Both the position numbers and the translations under genes were made by a program. From positions 1-64,000 of the forward strand of contig JBBDJB010000013.1 of the NCBI GenBank assembly GCA_040880125.1: 64,000 nt of DNA, in the 5' to 3' direction. This DNA is from JBBDJB01 sp040880125 (lineage in GTDB: Bacteria > Planctomycetota > Planctomycetia > Pirellulales > JBBDJB01). Positions 17,069 through 25,840 of the stretch are shown piece by piece (position 1 is the first letter of the stretch; every line of letters starts with the position of its first letter). The notes beneath the pieces are model-generated. The model saw only the letters and a program-made list of their open reading frames with translations. It made no database searches and was not told where the DNA came from.

Positions 17069-17178
17069 ATGTGACGCACAGACAGGGAATGTCTGTGCCA
17101 CGATTCATAACAGCAGTTCGACTTTGAATTTCCGGGCACGCTCAGTTATCTCATCTAACGCACGATCCGGAGCATCGC

Positions 17179-18402
17179 ATGCCGTCGTTTGTCACCCACC
17201 TGGAAAGCGCCATCGATGGCACGCATCTACCGGCCAATCGCGTGCAGACGATGCACAACGACCGGCCGCTGTGGGTGCGTTACGACCTGGACGCGGTGGG
17301 CCGCGCACTTAGTAAGGAGATGCTGCGCGAACGCGAGCCGACGCTGTGGCGGTATCAAGAGCTGCTGCCGCCGGGTGACGACGACGTCGTCTCGCTGGGC
17401 GAAGGCTGCTCGCCGCTGCTCCGCTGCGAACGGCTCGGCAAGGCTCTGGGCCTCGACAACCTGTGGATCAAGGACGAGTCGCAACTTCCCACCGGCAGCT
17501 TCAAAGCGCGCGGGCTGTGCATGGCGATTACGATGGCGCGGCGGCTAGGAGTCCGCCGCGTCGCCATTCCCACCGCGGGCAACGCCGGCGGTGCCACGGC
17601 CGCCTATGCCGCGCGGGCCGGGCTGGAAGCGTATGTCTTCATGCCGCAGGACACCCCGGCGGTGAACCAGTACGAAGCGGCGCTCGCCGGGGCTCGCGTG
17701 TTTCTGGTCGACGGCCTGATCAACGATTGCGGCCGAATCGTCCGCGCCGGCATTGAGAAGGTCGGCTGGTTCGATCTCTCCACGCTCAAGGAGCCCTACC
17801 GCCTGGAAGGAAAGAAAACGATGGGGCTCGAGCTGGCGGAGCAATGTCAGTGGCAGTTGCCGGACGTTGTGTTGTATCCCACCGGCGGCGGCACGGGACT
17901 GATCGGCATGTGGAAGGCCTTCGAAGAACTCGCCTGGCTCGGCTGGCTCGAGAGTGAGCGCCGCCCACGCATGGTCGCCGTGCAGTCAGACACTTGCGCC
18001 CCGATCGTCCGAGCGTTCGAGGCCGGAGAGAGCTTCGCCGAGCCGTTTCCCAATGCTCGCACCGTCGCCAGCGGCATCCGAGTGCCGGCGGCCGTGGGTG
18101 ACTTTATGATCCTTGATGCGGTGCGCCAAAGCGGCGGCCGAGCGGTGGCCGTTGAGGAGTCGCGGCTTGTCTCCTGGATGCAGCTTGCGGTGCGGAGCGA
18201 AGGCATTGCGGTCTGCCCCGAAGCGGCGGCCTGCGTCGGTGCGGCGGAGCAGCTTACCCAAGAGGGCTGGATTAAGCCGCACGAGCGAGTGGTAATTTTT
18301 AACACCGGGGCCGCTCAGAAGTATGTCGAAGCGATCAAGGTCGACCTTCCGCGGCTGCACACCGAGGAAACGATCGACTGGGATGCCATCGTGGCGGAGT
18401 GA
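17179..18402 (+). CDS. thrC: Threonine synthase
   Basis: 407-aa PLP enzyme of the threonine synthase/threonine dehydratase fold. It converts O-phosphohomoserine to threonine in the cytoplasm. The PLP lysine is Lys109 in LPTGSFKARG. The phosphate-binding and glycine-rich loops are visible (PTAGNAGGATAAYAARAG and PTGGGTGLIGMW). An N-terminal region ending at SLGEGCSPLLRCERLG fits threonine synthase better than cystathionine beta-synthase or serine dehydratase. No regulatory ACT domain is present. The next gene is convergent. Confidence 0.88.
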   Translation: MPSFVTHLESAIDGTHLPANRVQTMHNDRPLWVRYDLDAVGRALSKEMLREREPTLWRYQELLPPGDDDVVSLGEGCSPLLRCERLGKALGLDNLWIKDESQLPTGSFKARGLCMAITMARRLGVRRVAIPTAGNAGGATAAYAARAGLEAYVFMPQDTPAVNQYEAALAGARVFLVDGLINDCGRIVRAGIEKVGWFDLSTLKEPYRLEGKKTMGLELAEQCQWQLPDVVLYPTGGGTGLIGMWKAFEELAWLGWLESERRPRMVAVQSDTCAPIVRAFEAGESFAEPFPNARTVASGIRVPAAVGDFMILDAVRQSGGRAVAVEESRLVSWMQLAVRSEGIAVCPEAAACVGAAEQLTQEGWIKPHERVVIFNTGAAQKYVEAIKVDLPRLHTEETIDWDAIVAE

Positions 18403-18435
18403 GCGCCGGCCGTGGGTCGGGGCAATGCGGCGAGT

Positions 18436-19425
18436 TCACTCTGCTTCACCGGCGCCGAGGACCGGCGTGGAAAGCGCGGCTTGCGACTCCGGCTCCTCAT
18501 CTCGGGCCGACGCCATCGCCCAGAAGCGGGCCAGCACGGTTCCCGTCAGCATGCAGCCGAACGTGTACATGGCAGGTGCGATCGCCACGGCGGGATCATC
18601 AGGAAAGAGCGACCGCGAGAGCACGGCACCCAGCCCTGCGTTCTGCATGCCGATCTCCAGCGTGAGCGCCCGGCGCATCGGATCGGGTAGCCGCATCAAG
18701 CGCCCACCGCCATAGCCAGCCAGATAGCCGCCGACATTGATGGCCAGCAGTGCAACAAGCAACGTGGAATCGAGCTGGTGCAGCCGATCGCGATTAAGCG
18801 CCACCACCACTGCGATGATCCACAGGATCACCAGGTTCGCCAGCGGCGTCCCGACGAGCCGCCCGATCCGCTGCTGCGGATCCCAGCGCGTGGCCAGCAG
18901 ATGCCCGGCGGTTACCGGCAGCACGAGCATCCACAAAAGCTGCCAACTCACCTGCAGTGCGGGAAAGTCGACTGTCGTGCCCAGGGCCAGCCACATCGCC
19001 AGCGGAACGCACAGCGGCGAGAGCAACGTGGCGGAGGTCGTCAGGCTCAGCGAATAGCTGACATTGCCGCGCGCCACCAGCGTCAACACATTGGAGGCCA
19101 TCGCGCCCGGCACGCAGCCGACCAGCGTTATGCCCACCAGTGCCGAACCGGTCAGGCCAAACCCGCGGCCGACCAGGTAGGCCAATAGCGGCATCGAGAT
19201 GTATTGGATGGCCGTGCCGCCCAGCACGACCGGCCAGCGTGCGAACACCTGCCGCAGCTCATCGCGCGGCAAAAGCCAGCCGATGGCCAGCATCGACACG
19301 GCAAACATCCCGTTGAGCACCACAGCGCTTGCAACAAAGGGATCGAACGCGAACCCAAGCGACTCCCACTGAAACGCCAGCAGGCAAAGCAGGCTCAGCC
19401 AGATCAACAGGTATCGCTGGAGCAT
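18436..19425 (-). CDS. Bile acid:sodium symporter (BASS) family transporter
   Basis: 329-aa membrane protein with nine to ten hydrophobic segments. The BASS signature region is visible: VGCVPGAMASNVLTLVARGNVSYS, and later LTLEIGMQNAGLGAVLS. These regions hold the sodium sites in the family. It probably imports a small organic anion with sodium; bile acids are not expected as substrate here. It is the second gene of a two-gene unit, 6 bases after the membrane protein at 19432-20004, and converges with threonine synthase. Confidence 0.9.
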   Translation of the reverse strand: MLQRYLLIWLSLLCLLAFQWESLGFAFDPFVASAVVLNGMFAVSMLAIGWLLPRDELRQVFARWPVVLGGTAIQYISMPLLAYLVGRGFGLTGSALVGITLVGCVPGAMASNVLTLVARGNVSYSLSLTTSATLLSPLCVPLAMWLALGTTVDFPALQVSWQLLWMLVLPVTAGHLLATRWDPQQRIGRLVGTPLANLVILWIIAVVVALNRDRLHQLDSTLLVALLAINVGGYLAGYGGGRLMRLPDPMRRALTLEIGMQNAGLGAVLSRSLFPDDPAVAIAPAMYTFGCMLTGTVLARFWAMASARDEEPESQAALSTPVLGAGEAE

Positions 19426-19431
19426 GAGGAA

Positions 19432-20004
19432 CTATGCCACCGTGGCCGGCCGCGGCGGCCGAATGAAGCCGGCCAACACCAAGCCGGCGATGAGGCAAAC
19501 GGTGGCGTGGTAGCCCGCTCGATAGAACATCCACTTCCAATCGAACTGCCACCAGACGATGTCGCCCAAGTCGACCAGTGCCGCGGCGGCGATGCCGATC
19601 ATCGTGACGAATGCGACACGACTGCCGTAGCCGGGCAGCGCCACCACGACCCATTGCAGCATCAAAGCGAGCAGCATGACGAAGCCGATTGTGAAGATAG
19701 CCCCGGCAACCATCATCGTCGAATCCATCTGCGCGCGGCCATCGACGGCGATCATGTGCACCATCGCCACCGGACCCGCGTCCCAGAGGCGCGTGGCCGT
19801 CTCCCCTTCGTGCTGCGAGCCCGGCACGTAGTAGACGCCGTTCTCAGGAAACATGTTCCGCAGCGCTGCGCCGGCGGCGACGTCATCGGTCGAGCGCTTC
19901 CAGATGATCTCGTGGTAAGGGCCCAGTCCCCAAACGACGAAGCCCCACATGTAGGCCGCGACGCTGGCCAAAACGACCCCCAGGATGATCCTTTTCAACG
20001 TCAC
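19432..20004 (-). CDS. Small integral membrane protein
   Basis: 190-aa protein beginning at GTG 20004 with AAAAGGGG upstream. A hydrophobic segment (ILGVVLASVAAYMWGFVVW) starts the protein, a ~70-residue soluble loop follows (WKRSTDDVAAGAALRNMFPENGVYYV), then three more membrane helices. No family is recognised, though the layout resembles uncharacterised bacterial membrane proteins. It is probably cotranscribed with the downstream BASS transporter (6-bp gap). Confidence 0.7.
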   Translation of the reverse strand: MTLKRIILGVVLASVAAYMWGFVVWGLGPYHEIIWKRSTDDVAAGAALRNMFPENGVYYVPGSQHEGETATRLWDAGPVAMVHMIAVDGRAQMDSTMMVAGAIFTIGFVMLLALMLQWVVVALPGYGSRVAFVTMIGIAAAALVDLGDIVWWQFDWKWMFYRAGYHATVCLIAGLVLAGFIRPPRPATVA

Positions 20005-20221
20005 GCCCCTTTTGAAATCGAGAAAGCGAGAACCGAAAGCAGCACCCCTGCGCCGGTCGAACGTTGCACAGTTTAGGACGCTCCGCTCCGTATTGCTACT
20101 CTCCGGCGAACGGGCGGCGTGGCACTTCGGACAGCGGCGGATGGAACGGCGCAGCAGCGGCGGTTTACCGGTGCTGACGTTGACAATCCGGCACAATCGG
20201 CCGGATAATCGGATGATGTCC

Positions 20222-20306
20222 GGAGGGTAAGCGAATTGGCTAGCGGCCGCACTGGAAATGCGGTGCCCCTTTACTGGGGTTGCGGGTTCGAGTCCCGTGC
20301 CCTCCG
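20222..20306 (+). tRNA. tRNA-Ser (anticodon GGA)
   Basis: Acceptor stem GGAGGGT pairs with GCCCTCC, discriminator G. Anticodon arm CCGCA-CTGGAAA-TGCGG gives anticodon GGA, reading UCC. A long variable arm (CCCC...GGGG) marks a serine tRNA. T-arm GCGGG-TTCGAGT-CCCGT. The 3' CCA is not encoded. An integrase remnant lies 10 bases downstream in opposite orientation. Confidence 0.95.
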
Positions 20307-20315
20307 CTGAAGTGT

Positions 20316-20537
20316 CTATCCGGCCTTGGGTTGCGGCGAGGGCCTCTTCTTGGCAGTTCTGGGCCTCCGGCGACTGTTACTCAAAGTGTTACTAGCATCA
20401 AAGTTGCTCCAAAGCTCGGATGCCACATCATCTGCCGATCGCTGGACGTAGTATTTCATCGTCGTGTCGATCGAGCTGTGCCGCATTAGCTGTTGCAGAG
20501 GGTTGCAAACCAGCGTAGGGGCGTGTGCGCCACGCAA
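20316..20537 (-). pseudogene. Tyrosine recombinase (integrase) C-terminal remnant
   Basis: 73-aa reading frame (TTG start or no real start; an in-frame TAG lies just upstream) containing LQQLMRHSSIDTTMKYYV, the end of the tyrosine recombinase catalytic domain with the conserved LMRHSS segment and the tyrosine of TTMKYY. The catalytic Arg-His box upstream is lost. The fragment points its end at the tRNA-Ser 3' end, the usual arrangement of an integrated element whose integrase lies next to attL or attR. It is best seen as a scar of a past insertion. Confidence 0.8.
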
Positions 20538-20702
20538 ATTACCGAGGTGCTAAGCGAGAAGTGGAATGGGAGATACACCACTCGCCCAACGGCTTGTTAC
20601 TAACTTTGACCCCCGGCCGGCGCACAGTCCGCAACGTAATGAAATGGAACCGCCGACAAAGGTCTGCCTACCGTTCACTATCGATGGTCAGACTCTTTGC
20701 GA

Positions 20703-22784
20703 TCAAAGGTCCGACCACAGATCATCCAACCACAAGGAATCTTTTTCCAAGACGGTATCGACTCCGCGCTCCCAATTCGTGGCAACGTTCTGCTCATTCC
20801 CCGAATTATCGGTGTCGGACCATAGCCGCTCGTCAGCTGCCGCATTTGAGCCGCCGCCGTTTGCACTGTCGCTCACTGCACCGGTGTCGACCGATGACCA
20901 GCCGCTCTCACCACCCGTCAAAGCTGCCGCGGTGGGAAGCGCCGAGTCTTCGTCACTCGCCGACCGTCCGGCCGAAAGTGGCGCGGCCGCCGGAGCCGTG
21001 AACAGGTTCAGACGAGTCGTAAAGCCCGTCCCATTGTTACGGGCAAAGAGCTGATCGACCGGATCGACGAATCGATCCTTGTTGTAGTCCCACGGGTCGT
21101 CGACGGTGGCGGGATTGCCAAACCCGTGGGTGTTGTTGCGGGCGCCGAGTTCGTCGGCCGGATCGACGTGGGCGAACTCTCCGCCGGAACCTTCGCCCGG
21201 CGCGGAGCCGAAGTAGAAGACATCGGCCGCGTCCAGGCCCACCGACTCCAGCACCGTGACGCGGAGCCAGGTCGTGTCGAAGATTGCGCCGGCCGACGTG
21301 TCCCACGTCATCACGACGCGATCCGAACCGCCCACGCCCTCGCCCGGCCGCACGGTGATGCTGTCCGGAGCGGGCGCATCGATTTCGCTGCCACCGTCGC
21401 GGCCCATGTCGTGGAATTCGAAGTCAGCAGCGTCGACCGTGCCTTCCGGATCGGCGATGTCGACCATGATGCCGTTGATGCCTTGGGTGTAGCTGATGTA
21501 GTTGGCCTTGGTAGCAAGCTGGCCAGGCAAGAGCGCTACCTTAGTTGGATCGATGGCCGTATCGTCGTTGTTACCGAACGTCGGATTGTCGAAGAACGAG
21601 TCGTTGTAAAAGATGTGCCGGCCTTCAATAGTCGTGGCAGTCGGCGCCAGTAGTTCTATGGCCGTCAGGTTTCGGCTGCCATAGTCCACGCTAGGGCCAA
21701 TCAAGGTAGGAGCCGCTGTGGTGGGATCCAGTTCGACCAAAAAACCCGGATTCGTACCCACGCGACTAGCGCCGGCTAGCAAACGGCCGTCTGGTAGAAA
21801 CTCTAGCGAGTTGAATCCTTGGCCAGGACTGCCAACGCTTGTAGCACTGCCATCGTCCAAACTTATGTGAAAAAGGCCCGGCGAATTATTGGTGACTGCG
21901 AACAACGTGCCCGTGCCTGGCTGAAACGCCATGCCGCCCACAAAACTTCCCCCGGTGCTCGAATCACCAATCGGCGTGTAGGCGGCCGTGCTAGGGTCGA
22001 TACTGCCGAAGGTGAAATCGCGGAATCCGTACAGTTCGCTTCCATCGGGTGACCAAGCCAGGGCACGAACGCTGCCGCCCAAATTACCGACAAACGTCTC
22101 AACGTATGTCTGCGTGTCGATCGTGTACAGTCCGGATCGGCCCTGCGCCTGCGAGCCATAGAGCACGCCAGTGACCGGATTACGAGCCAAGGCGCCGAAA
22201 CCCGCGCCACCGCCGACGTCGGAAGCAACGATCGAAGATTCTCCGGTCGATGCATCGATGATGATCAGGTTGGTGTCACCGTTGTCGGCGCCCAACAATT
22301 GAGTAATGGAACTTTCTTGTCCAAGCACGAAACTGGGCGCGGCGAGGTTTTGTGCCGACAGCGGGATGCTAGCTCCAGTCAATCCTTCCGTCGCGGCACC
22401 ATGCACTGACAGACGAGAAATCGTGCCGGAACCGCCCGAGCGTGCTGTTGTTGAGGTTATTCCCAATGAATGGCGAGTGCCTGTAGCCAGGTTGCTGGCG
22501 AGCGAGTCGAAGGAATCCTCGATGTTTCCCCTGCCCGACAAGTCTGACGCCGAAAACGCTCCGATGGCGCCATCTAGCGTGTAAGTCACTTGCGCGTTCG
22601 AAACCGCGATTTCACCACAGTCGTCACCGGCATTTCGCTCGTGCTCTATTGGTTTCGGGTCTGTCGAAAGCCAACCTTGGATCTCGAACGTTGTCGCCAA
22701 GAGGTGACGTTGCTCCAACGTCTCAAATCGAATTCTGGGATAAAGAGAGTGCCGGCGCCGTTGCTGTTTCATCGGTTGCTTCAA
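20703..22784 (-). CDS. Large surface protein with LEPR-type N-terminus and dockerin-like repeats
   Basis: ~693-aa exported-type protein. The suggested start is TTG 22784, 6-7 bases after a perfect GGAGGT; ATG 22772 is the alternative. The N-terminus has the planctomycete motif FETLEQRHLLA, read as a surface-export signal. Residues ~140-390 look like a YncE/beta-propeller region with repeating GxxYGxxxxGRSGLYTID and SPDGSELYGF elements. Near the C-terminus are two dockerin-like calcium loops (DAADVFYFGSA ... DPADELGARNNTHGFGNP and DYNKDRFVDPVDQLFARNN). It ends in a long Ser/Ala/Asp-rich tail. It is probably anchored at the cell surface; function unknown. Confidence 0.8.
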   Translation of the reverse strand: MKQPMKQQRRRHSLYPRIRFETLEQRHLLATTFEIQGWLSTDPKPIEHERNAGDDCGEIAVSNAQVTYTLDGAIGAFSASDLSGRGNIEDSFDSLASNLATGTRHSLGITSTTARSGGSGTISRLSVHGAATEGLTGASIPLSAQNLAAPSFVLGQESSITQLLGADNGDTNLIIIDASTGESSIVASDVGGGAGFGALARNPVTGVLYGSQAQGRSGLYTIDTQTYVETFVGNLGGSVRALAWSPDGSELYGFRDFTFGSIDPSTAAYTPIGDSSTGGSFVGGMAFQPGTGTLFAVTNNSPGLFHISLDDGSATSVGSPGQGFNSLEFLPDGRLLAGASRVGTNPGFLVELDPTTAAPTLIGPSVDYGSRNLTAIELLAPTATTIEGRHIFYNDSFFDNPTFGNNDDTAIDPTKVALLPGQLATKANYISYTQGINGIMVDIADPEGTVDAADFEFHDMGRDGGSEIDAPAPDSITVRPGEGVGGSDRVVMTWDTSAGAIFDTTWLRVTVLESVGLDAADVFYFGSAPGEGSGGEFAHVDPADELGARNNTHGFGNPATVDDPWDYNKDRFVDPVDQLFARNNGTGFTTRLNLFTAPAAAPLSAGRSASDEDSALPTAAALTGGESGWSSVDTGAVSDSANGGGSNAAADERLWSDTDNSGNEQNVATNWERGVDTVLEKDSLWLDDLWSDL

Positions 22785-23117
22785 GGTAAGACCTCCGGTT
22801 GCGAAATAGCCAGACCCGCTCTCCCGGCCGACAGGCCGCACTAGCGCGTGTTCCTAGGTACGGCTGAGCAGGCGGATCGGTTTGCGATAGCGGACAAGAG
22901 CGACCGTCAAGCCTCCAATAGGCCACACCTGCTTCAGCGAGCACGACTGGCCACTCAACCATGGCTGTTACATTCTTTTTGCCTCACCCGCTGCAATCAA
23001 AACGACGGAGCGGCTTTAACGTTGTACGCTCAACTACGCGAATCTGCACTTCCGGCTGACGCTAAATGTGCTCCTTCAACCGGTAAACGTGCATTACACC
23101 TCTGCGGTTGAAAATTC
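22785..23117. other. Intergenic region without supported gene
   Basis: Upstream region of the surface protein and end of the truncated gene at 23118. No RNA or repeat is seen beyond the ribosome site of the surface protein. Confidence 0.4.
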
Positions 23118-23834
23118 CTAGTGAAAACGAATCGAGTAGAGATCCGCTTCGTTCATCACGAAGCGCAGCTGCACCGGCTGGCCTGCAAGTTCCCCTACGT
23201 CAGAGCTCCCTTTCCATGGGACGGTATGGCTGATGTGATCGCCGTACAAGAGGTCGCTTTCTTCGAGGCGATATCCTTCGGTCGGGGCTCCTTCCGCGTC
23301 TTGAATCTCTATCTGGATGCCACCGGCGGCGCTGGTGGCATAATTGACTTCCAGCGCGCGGCCTTTGAACAGCAGTGGCTTCGTTAGAAACTCGCCCTTT
23401 TCATACCCTGCGTGCACGGAAACGAACCCGTCGTAGCGGAACACGTAATGCCCGCCGCCGTACATGTACATTGACATCTCGGTATCGCTCGTCGGAACGA
23501 CATGCCAGGCGACGTAGTTGGAGCGATTGCCCCATCCCTGTGGCCCCAGACCAGGACGAATGAAGGCTTCCTTAAAGAGACGGTCGAAGCGATCGCTGCC
23601 GGGGCGGGTGGTCATAAAGACCACGTCAGTAATGCTGCTGCGGCCTGCCTGGAATCGCGTCGGAAGTGCGACGTAGATGTGAGGCGCCCGAAAGTACGGG
23701 TGCGTGCCGCTGGTGTACAGGTGCTCGCCCGGCTCATTCGCCGCCATGTCAATCGGCTCCGTCCAGTCCACAAAGTCCCTGCTCGTTGAGCGGTGGATGG
23801 ATCGCAAGCCATTAACGATCGCCCGCAGACGCAT
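23118..23834 (-). pseudogene. Truncated glycosidase-like protein, C-terminal half
   Basis: 238-aa fragment that begins in the middle of a domain: the first residues (LRSIHRSTSRDFVDWTEP) are the kind of internal strand seen in GH32/43/BNR-type beta-propeller glycosidases, and the N-terminal half is missing. The C-terminal ~95 residues (EFLTKPLLFKGRALEVNYATS) form a beta-sandwich like the end domain of GH32-type proteins. No signal peptide or ribosome site is seen at the first Met. It lies 40 bases after the end of the beta-propeller gene at 23875, so it may be a residue of a deletion or a fragment with an upstream frameshift. Confidence 0.55.
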
Positions 23835-23874
23835 TGATGCATTCCGGATGGATCAGGAAACGGGGGCAGGTCAG

Positions 23875-24987
23875 CTAGACCACAGCAACCTTGACACAGT
23901 TGATCGGCGGGAGCGAATCGAACAGGCAATCCCACTGGTCGCCGCCGTCGCGGCCGATCCAGAGTTGCCCGGTTGTGGTGCCGAAGTACAGGGCAGGCGA
24001 CTTCAACTCGTCGATGTCCATTGCATCGCGGAGCACGGTGAAGTAGGTATCCTTCTTGGGCATCCCCTTCGCCAGTCGCTTCCACTTCCCGCCGCCGTTT
24101 TCGCTCCGCCACACCGCCGGCCTACCCTCGGGGCAGGTGCGGGTCATCGGCTCCAGTGGCACGACGTAGACGACGTCGGCATTGTGTGGGTGGACGACGA
24201 TCGGAAAGCCAAAGTCGCTCGGTAGCCCGTCGGCGATCGAATACCACGACTGGCCGTGATCGTCGCTCCGCAGCACGCCGATGCCCGGCCGAGGTCCGCC
24301 CGGCCCGTCCCATTCGGCCCAGCCGCCGTGGTTCTGCATGTAGAGCCGGCCTGGGGCATCCTTGTGGCTGGCGATCTTATGGACGCACTGGCCGAACTCG
24401 GGATACGGGTCGGGCATGAACCCGGCGCCGACACCCCCATTCGATGCGGTGAACGTTTGGCCGCCGTCTTCGCTCACGTAGTGGCCGCCCGTCGAAATGC
24501 CGAGATGGACGCGGTTCCCGTCGCGCAGAATCGTGTGCATACATAGCCCGCCGTTGCCCGGCTGCCACTGCTTTGCGTGCTCATGGTTGCTGATGCCGGG
24601 GACCATCTCCCACGAGTCGCCGCCATCGTCGCTGCGGAAGAGCGACGCAGGCTCCACGCCGCACAATAGATCTTTCGAATCGCCGCCCGGCTCCAGCGAC
24701 CAGATGTTTTGCAGTGCCCGACCGTCCTTCTCCGGGAACGCGGGGGCCCCCTTGCTTTCCTTGAACTTTTTGCCGAGATCCGTCGACCGCAACACCTTCA
24801 TGCCGAAGAACGGGTTGCAGCTCGAAGCATACAGCCGTGGTGAACGGCGAGTGTCGATGAGCGCCGCAAAAACGGCCACGCCCTGGCCGAATGGGCCGCG
24901 AAGCTCGAAGCGGCGGCGGGCCTTCGCCGCCTCGGCCACGAATAGTCCCTTTTTGGTTCCGATGCAAAGAACGATGCGATCTGCCAT
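23875..24987 (-). CDS. BNR/WD40-YVTN-type beta-propeller protein
   Basis: 370-aa beta-propeller of the BNR/sortilin type. Asp-box-like turns recur (SDDGGDSWEM, SEDGGQTFTA, SDDHGQSWYS, SENGGGKWKR, GRDGGDQWD), typical of sialidase-like propellers; there is no signal peptide, so it is cytoplasmic unless leaderless export occurs. The start at 24987 is set by GGAGG lying inside the last codons of the upstream gene. That upstream gene is a MoaD/ThiS-type small protein ending in GG; its stop is 2 bases before this start, implying translational coupling. The catalytic residues of true sialidases are not identified. Function unknown. Confidence 0.85.
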   Translation of the reverse strand: MADRIVLCIGTKKGLFVAEAAKARRRFELRGPFGQGVAVFAALIDTRRSPRLYASSCNPFFGMKVLRSTDLGKKFKESKGAPAFPEKDGRALQNIWSLEPGGDSKDLLCGVEPASLFRSDDGGDSWEMVPGISNHEHAKQWQPGNGGLCMHTILRDGNRVHLGISTGGHYVSEDGGQTFTASNGGVGAGFMPDPYPEFGQCVHKIASHKDAPGRLYMQNHGGWAEWDGPGGPRPGIGVLRSDDHGQSWYSIADGLPSDFGFPIVVHPHNADVVYVVPLEPMTRTCPEGRPAVWRSENGGGKWKRLAKGMPKKDTYFTVLRDAMDIDELKSPALYFGTTTGQLWIGRDGGDQWDCLFDSLPPINCVKVAVV

Positions 24988-24989
24988 GT

Positions 24990-25265
24990 TCAGCCTCCTG
25001 AGACTGCGGGCATGATGGTGAGGACGTCGCCGGCCGCGAGCGCCGTATCGAGCCCTTGCTGCTGGTGTAAGAACGAGTTGTTCACGAACAGGTTGATATG
25101 CCGTCGCACCGCCCCGGTCTCGTCGCACACGTTGCGATACAAGGCCGGGTGGTCGCGCTTGAGCTGGTCCAGTGCGGCCCGAACCGTCGACGCAGAGCAC
25201 GCAAGCTCCTTCGCGCCGCCGCATTCATGGCGCAGCACAGGTGGGATTTGAACACAGATGGTCAT
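24990..25265 (-). CDS. MoaD/ThiS-family ubiquitin-like sulfur-carrier protein
   Basis: 91-aa beta-grasp protein. The C-terminus is VSGG, the glycine tail that becomes a thiocarboxylate in MoaD and ThiS. The core pattern fits the family: beta strand at residues 2-8, LDQLKRDHPALYRNV helix, HINLFVNNSFL, ALAAGDVLTIMPAVSGG. Its ribosome-site-rich end (TCAGGAGGC) doubles as the Shine-Dalgarno of the downstream beta-propeller gene. No moaE, thiF or moeB homolog is visible in the window. It could supply sulfur to a modification of, or with, the propeller protein (inference). Confidence 0.85.
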   Translation of the reverse strand: MTICVQIPPVLRHECGGAKELACSASTVRAALDQLKRDHPALYRNVCDETGAVRRHINLFVNNSFLHQQQGLDTALAAGDVLTIMPAVSGG

Positions 25266-25480
25266 AATTGACTTCGCTTGGCTAGGCCGTGGTTCTCCTT
25301 AATCATCCCTTTACGAGTGAAATCGCGCTGGCTCGTGGGCAGTGACCCGTCGGCGTGCATTTTCGCCTGCCACGTGTCGTATGCCAACTGCCCGAAGGCT
25401 TCCACTGCCAGCTTGCCGTCGAGCCCGCGTCCCGGCGCCCTCTCCGCGGACCCCCGGCAGCCGTGTATCCACTTCCGCAC
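25262..25480 (-). CDS. Possible small protein overlapping the MoaD-like gene
   Basis: 72-aa open frame whose stop overlaps the next ATG by 4 nt (TTATGACC). The central part (KLAVEAFGQLAYDTWQAKM) is helical with a plausible coding feel. There is no clear ribosome site or known family. The overlap suggests coupling to the MoaD-like gene, but the first ~20 residues are low in complexity. Could be spurious. Confidence 0.35.
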   Translation of the reverse strand: MRKWIHGCRGSAERAPGRGLDGKLAVEAFGQLAYDTWQAKMHADGSLPTSQRDFTRKGMIKENHGLAKRSQL

Positions 25481-25543
25481 GATCGTTTCCGTCGTTACTA
25501 TAGTCAGTTCGCCCGGCTCCCGTCACATCTTGCACATACCGCT

Positions 25544-25714
25544 TTAGCTTCCCGCCAACGGGTCAGCTTGGCGTGCTCGGGCCCAGGCTTGCCCGCTTCG
25601 GTCACGCCTTTGGCAGATCGTCGAAGCTGACGAGAGGCTTTTCGTCCGCCGCGTTCCCTGCGGCCGGAAGGATCGATACGGGTGCCCCGCGGCGGCTCTG
25701 ATGGTCGTTCTCAC
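25544..25714 (-). CDS. Doubtful short ORF after leader repeat A
   Basis: 56-codon frame starting GTG 25714 behind AGAGGAGCAACAAA, mirroring the GTG 26062 start behind CAGGAGACCAATT downstream of the second leader-repeat copy. The protein is arginine-rich and unlike any family I know. A second frame over the same bases, starting at 25829, reads slightly more protein-like at its end (EKPLVSFDDLPKA). Neither is secure. Confidence 0.2.
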   Translation of the reverse strand: MRTTIRAAAGHPYRSFRPQGTRRTKSLSSASTICQRRDRSGQAWARARQADPLAGS

Positions 25715-25774
25715 TTTGTTGCTCCTCTGACAGGTTGCGCCTGAGTTTCCGCGCCGCCACGGTTGGGCATCTAC

Positions 25775-25840
25775 AAGTGAGTCGAACGGCCGCGGCCTGA
25801 ATCGACACCTCGGCAAAGTTTATTTTCACGACTGTGCGGC
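25775..25840 (-). repeat. Imperfect leader repeat A
   Basis: Shares AAGTxAGTCGAACGGC, ATCGACA and a TTATTTT block with 26106-26170 at similar spacing. Each copy is followed ~60-90 bases downstream on the minus strand by a GTG start with a GGAG ribosome site. Confidence 0.5.

Noticed and set aside
19204..20076. 290-codon plus-strand frame
   Set aside because: Antisense to the BASS operon and of biased composition (His, Arg, Gln).
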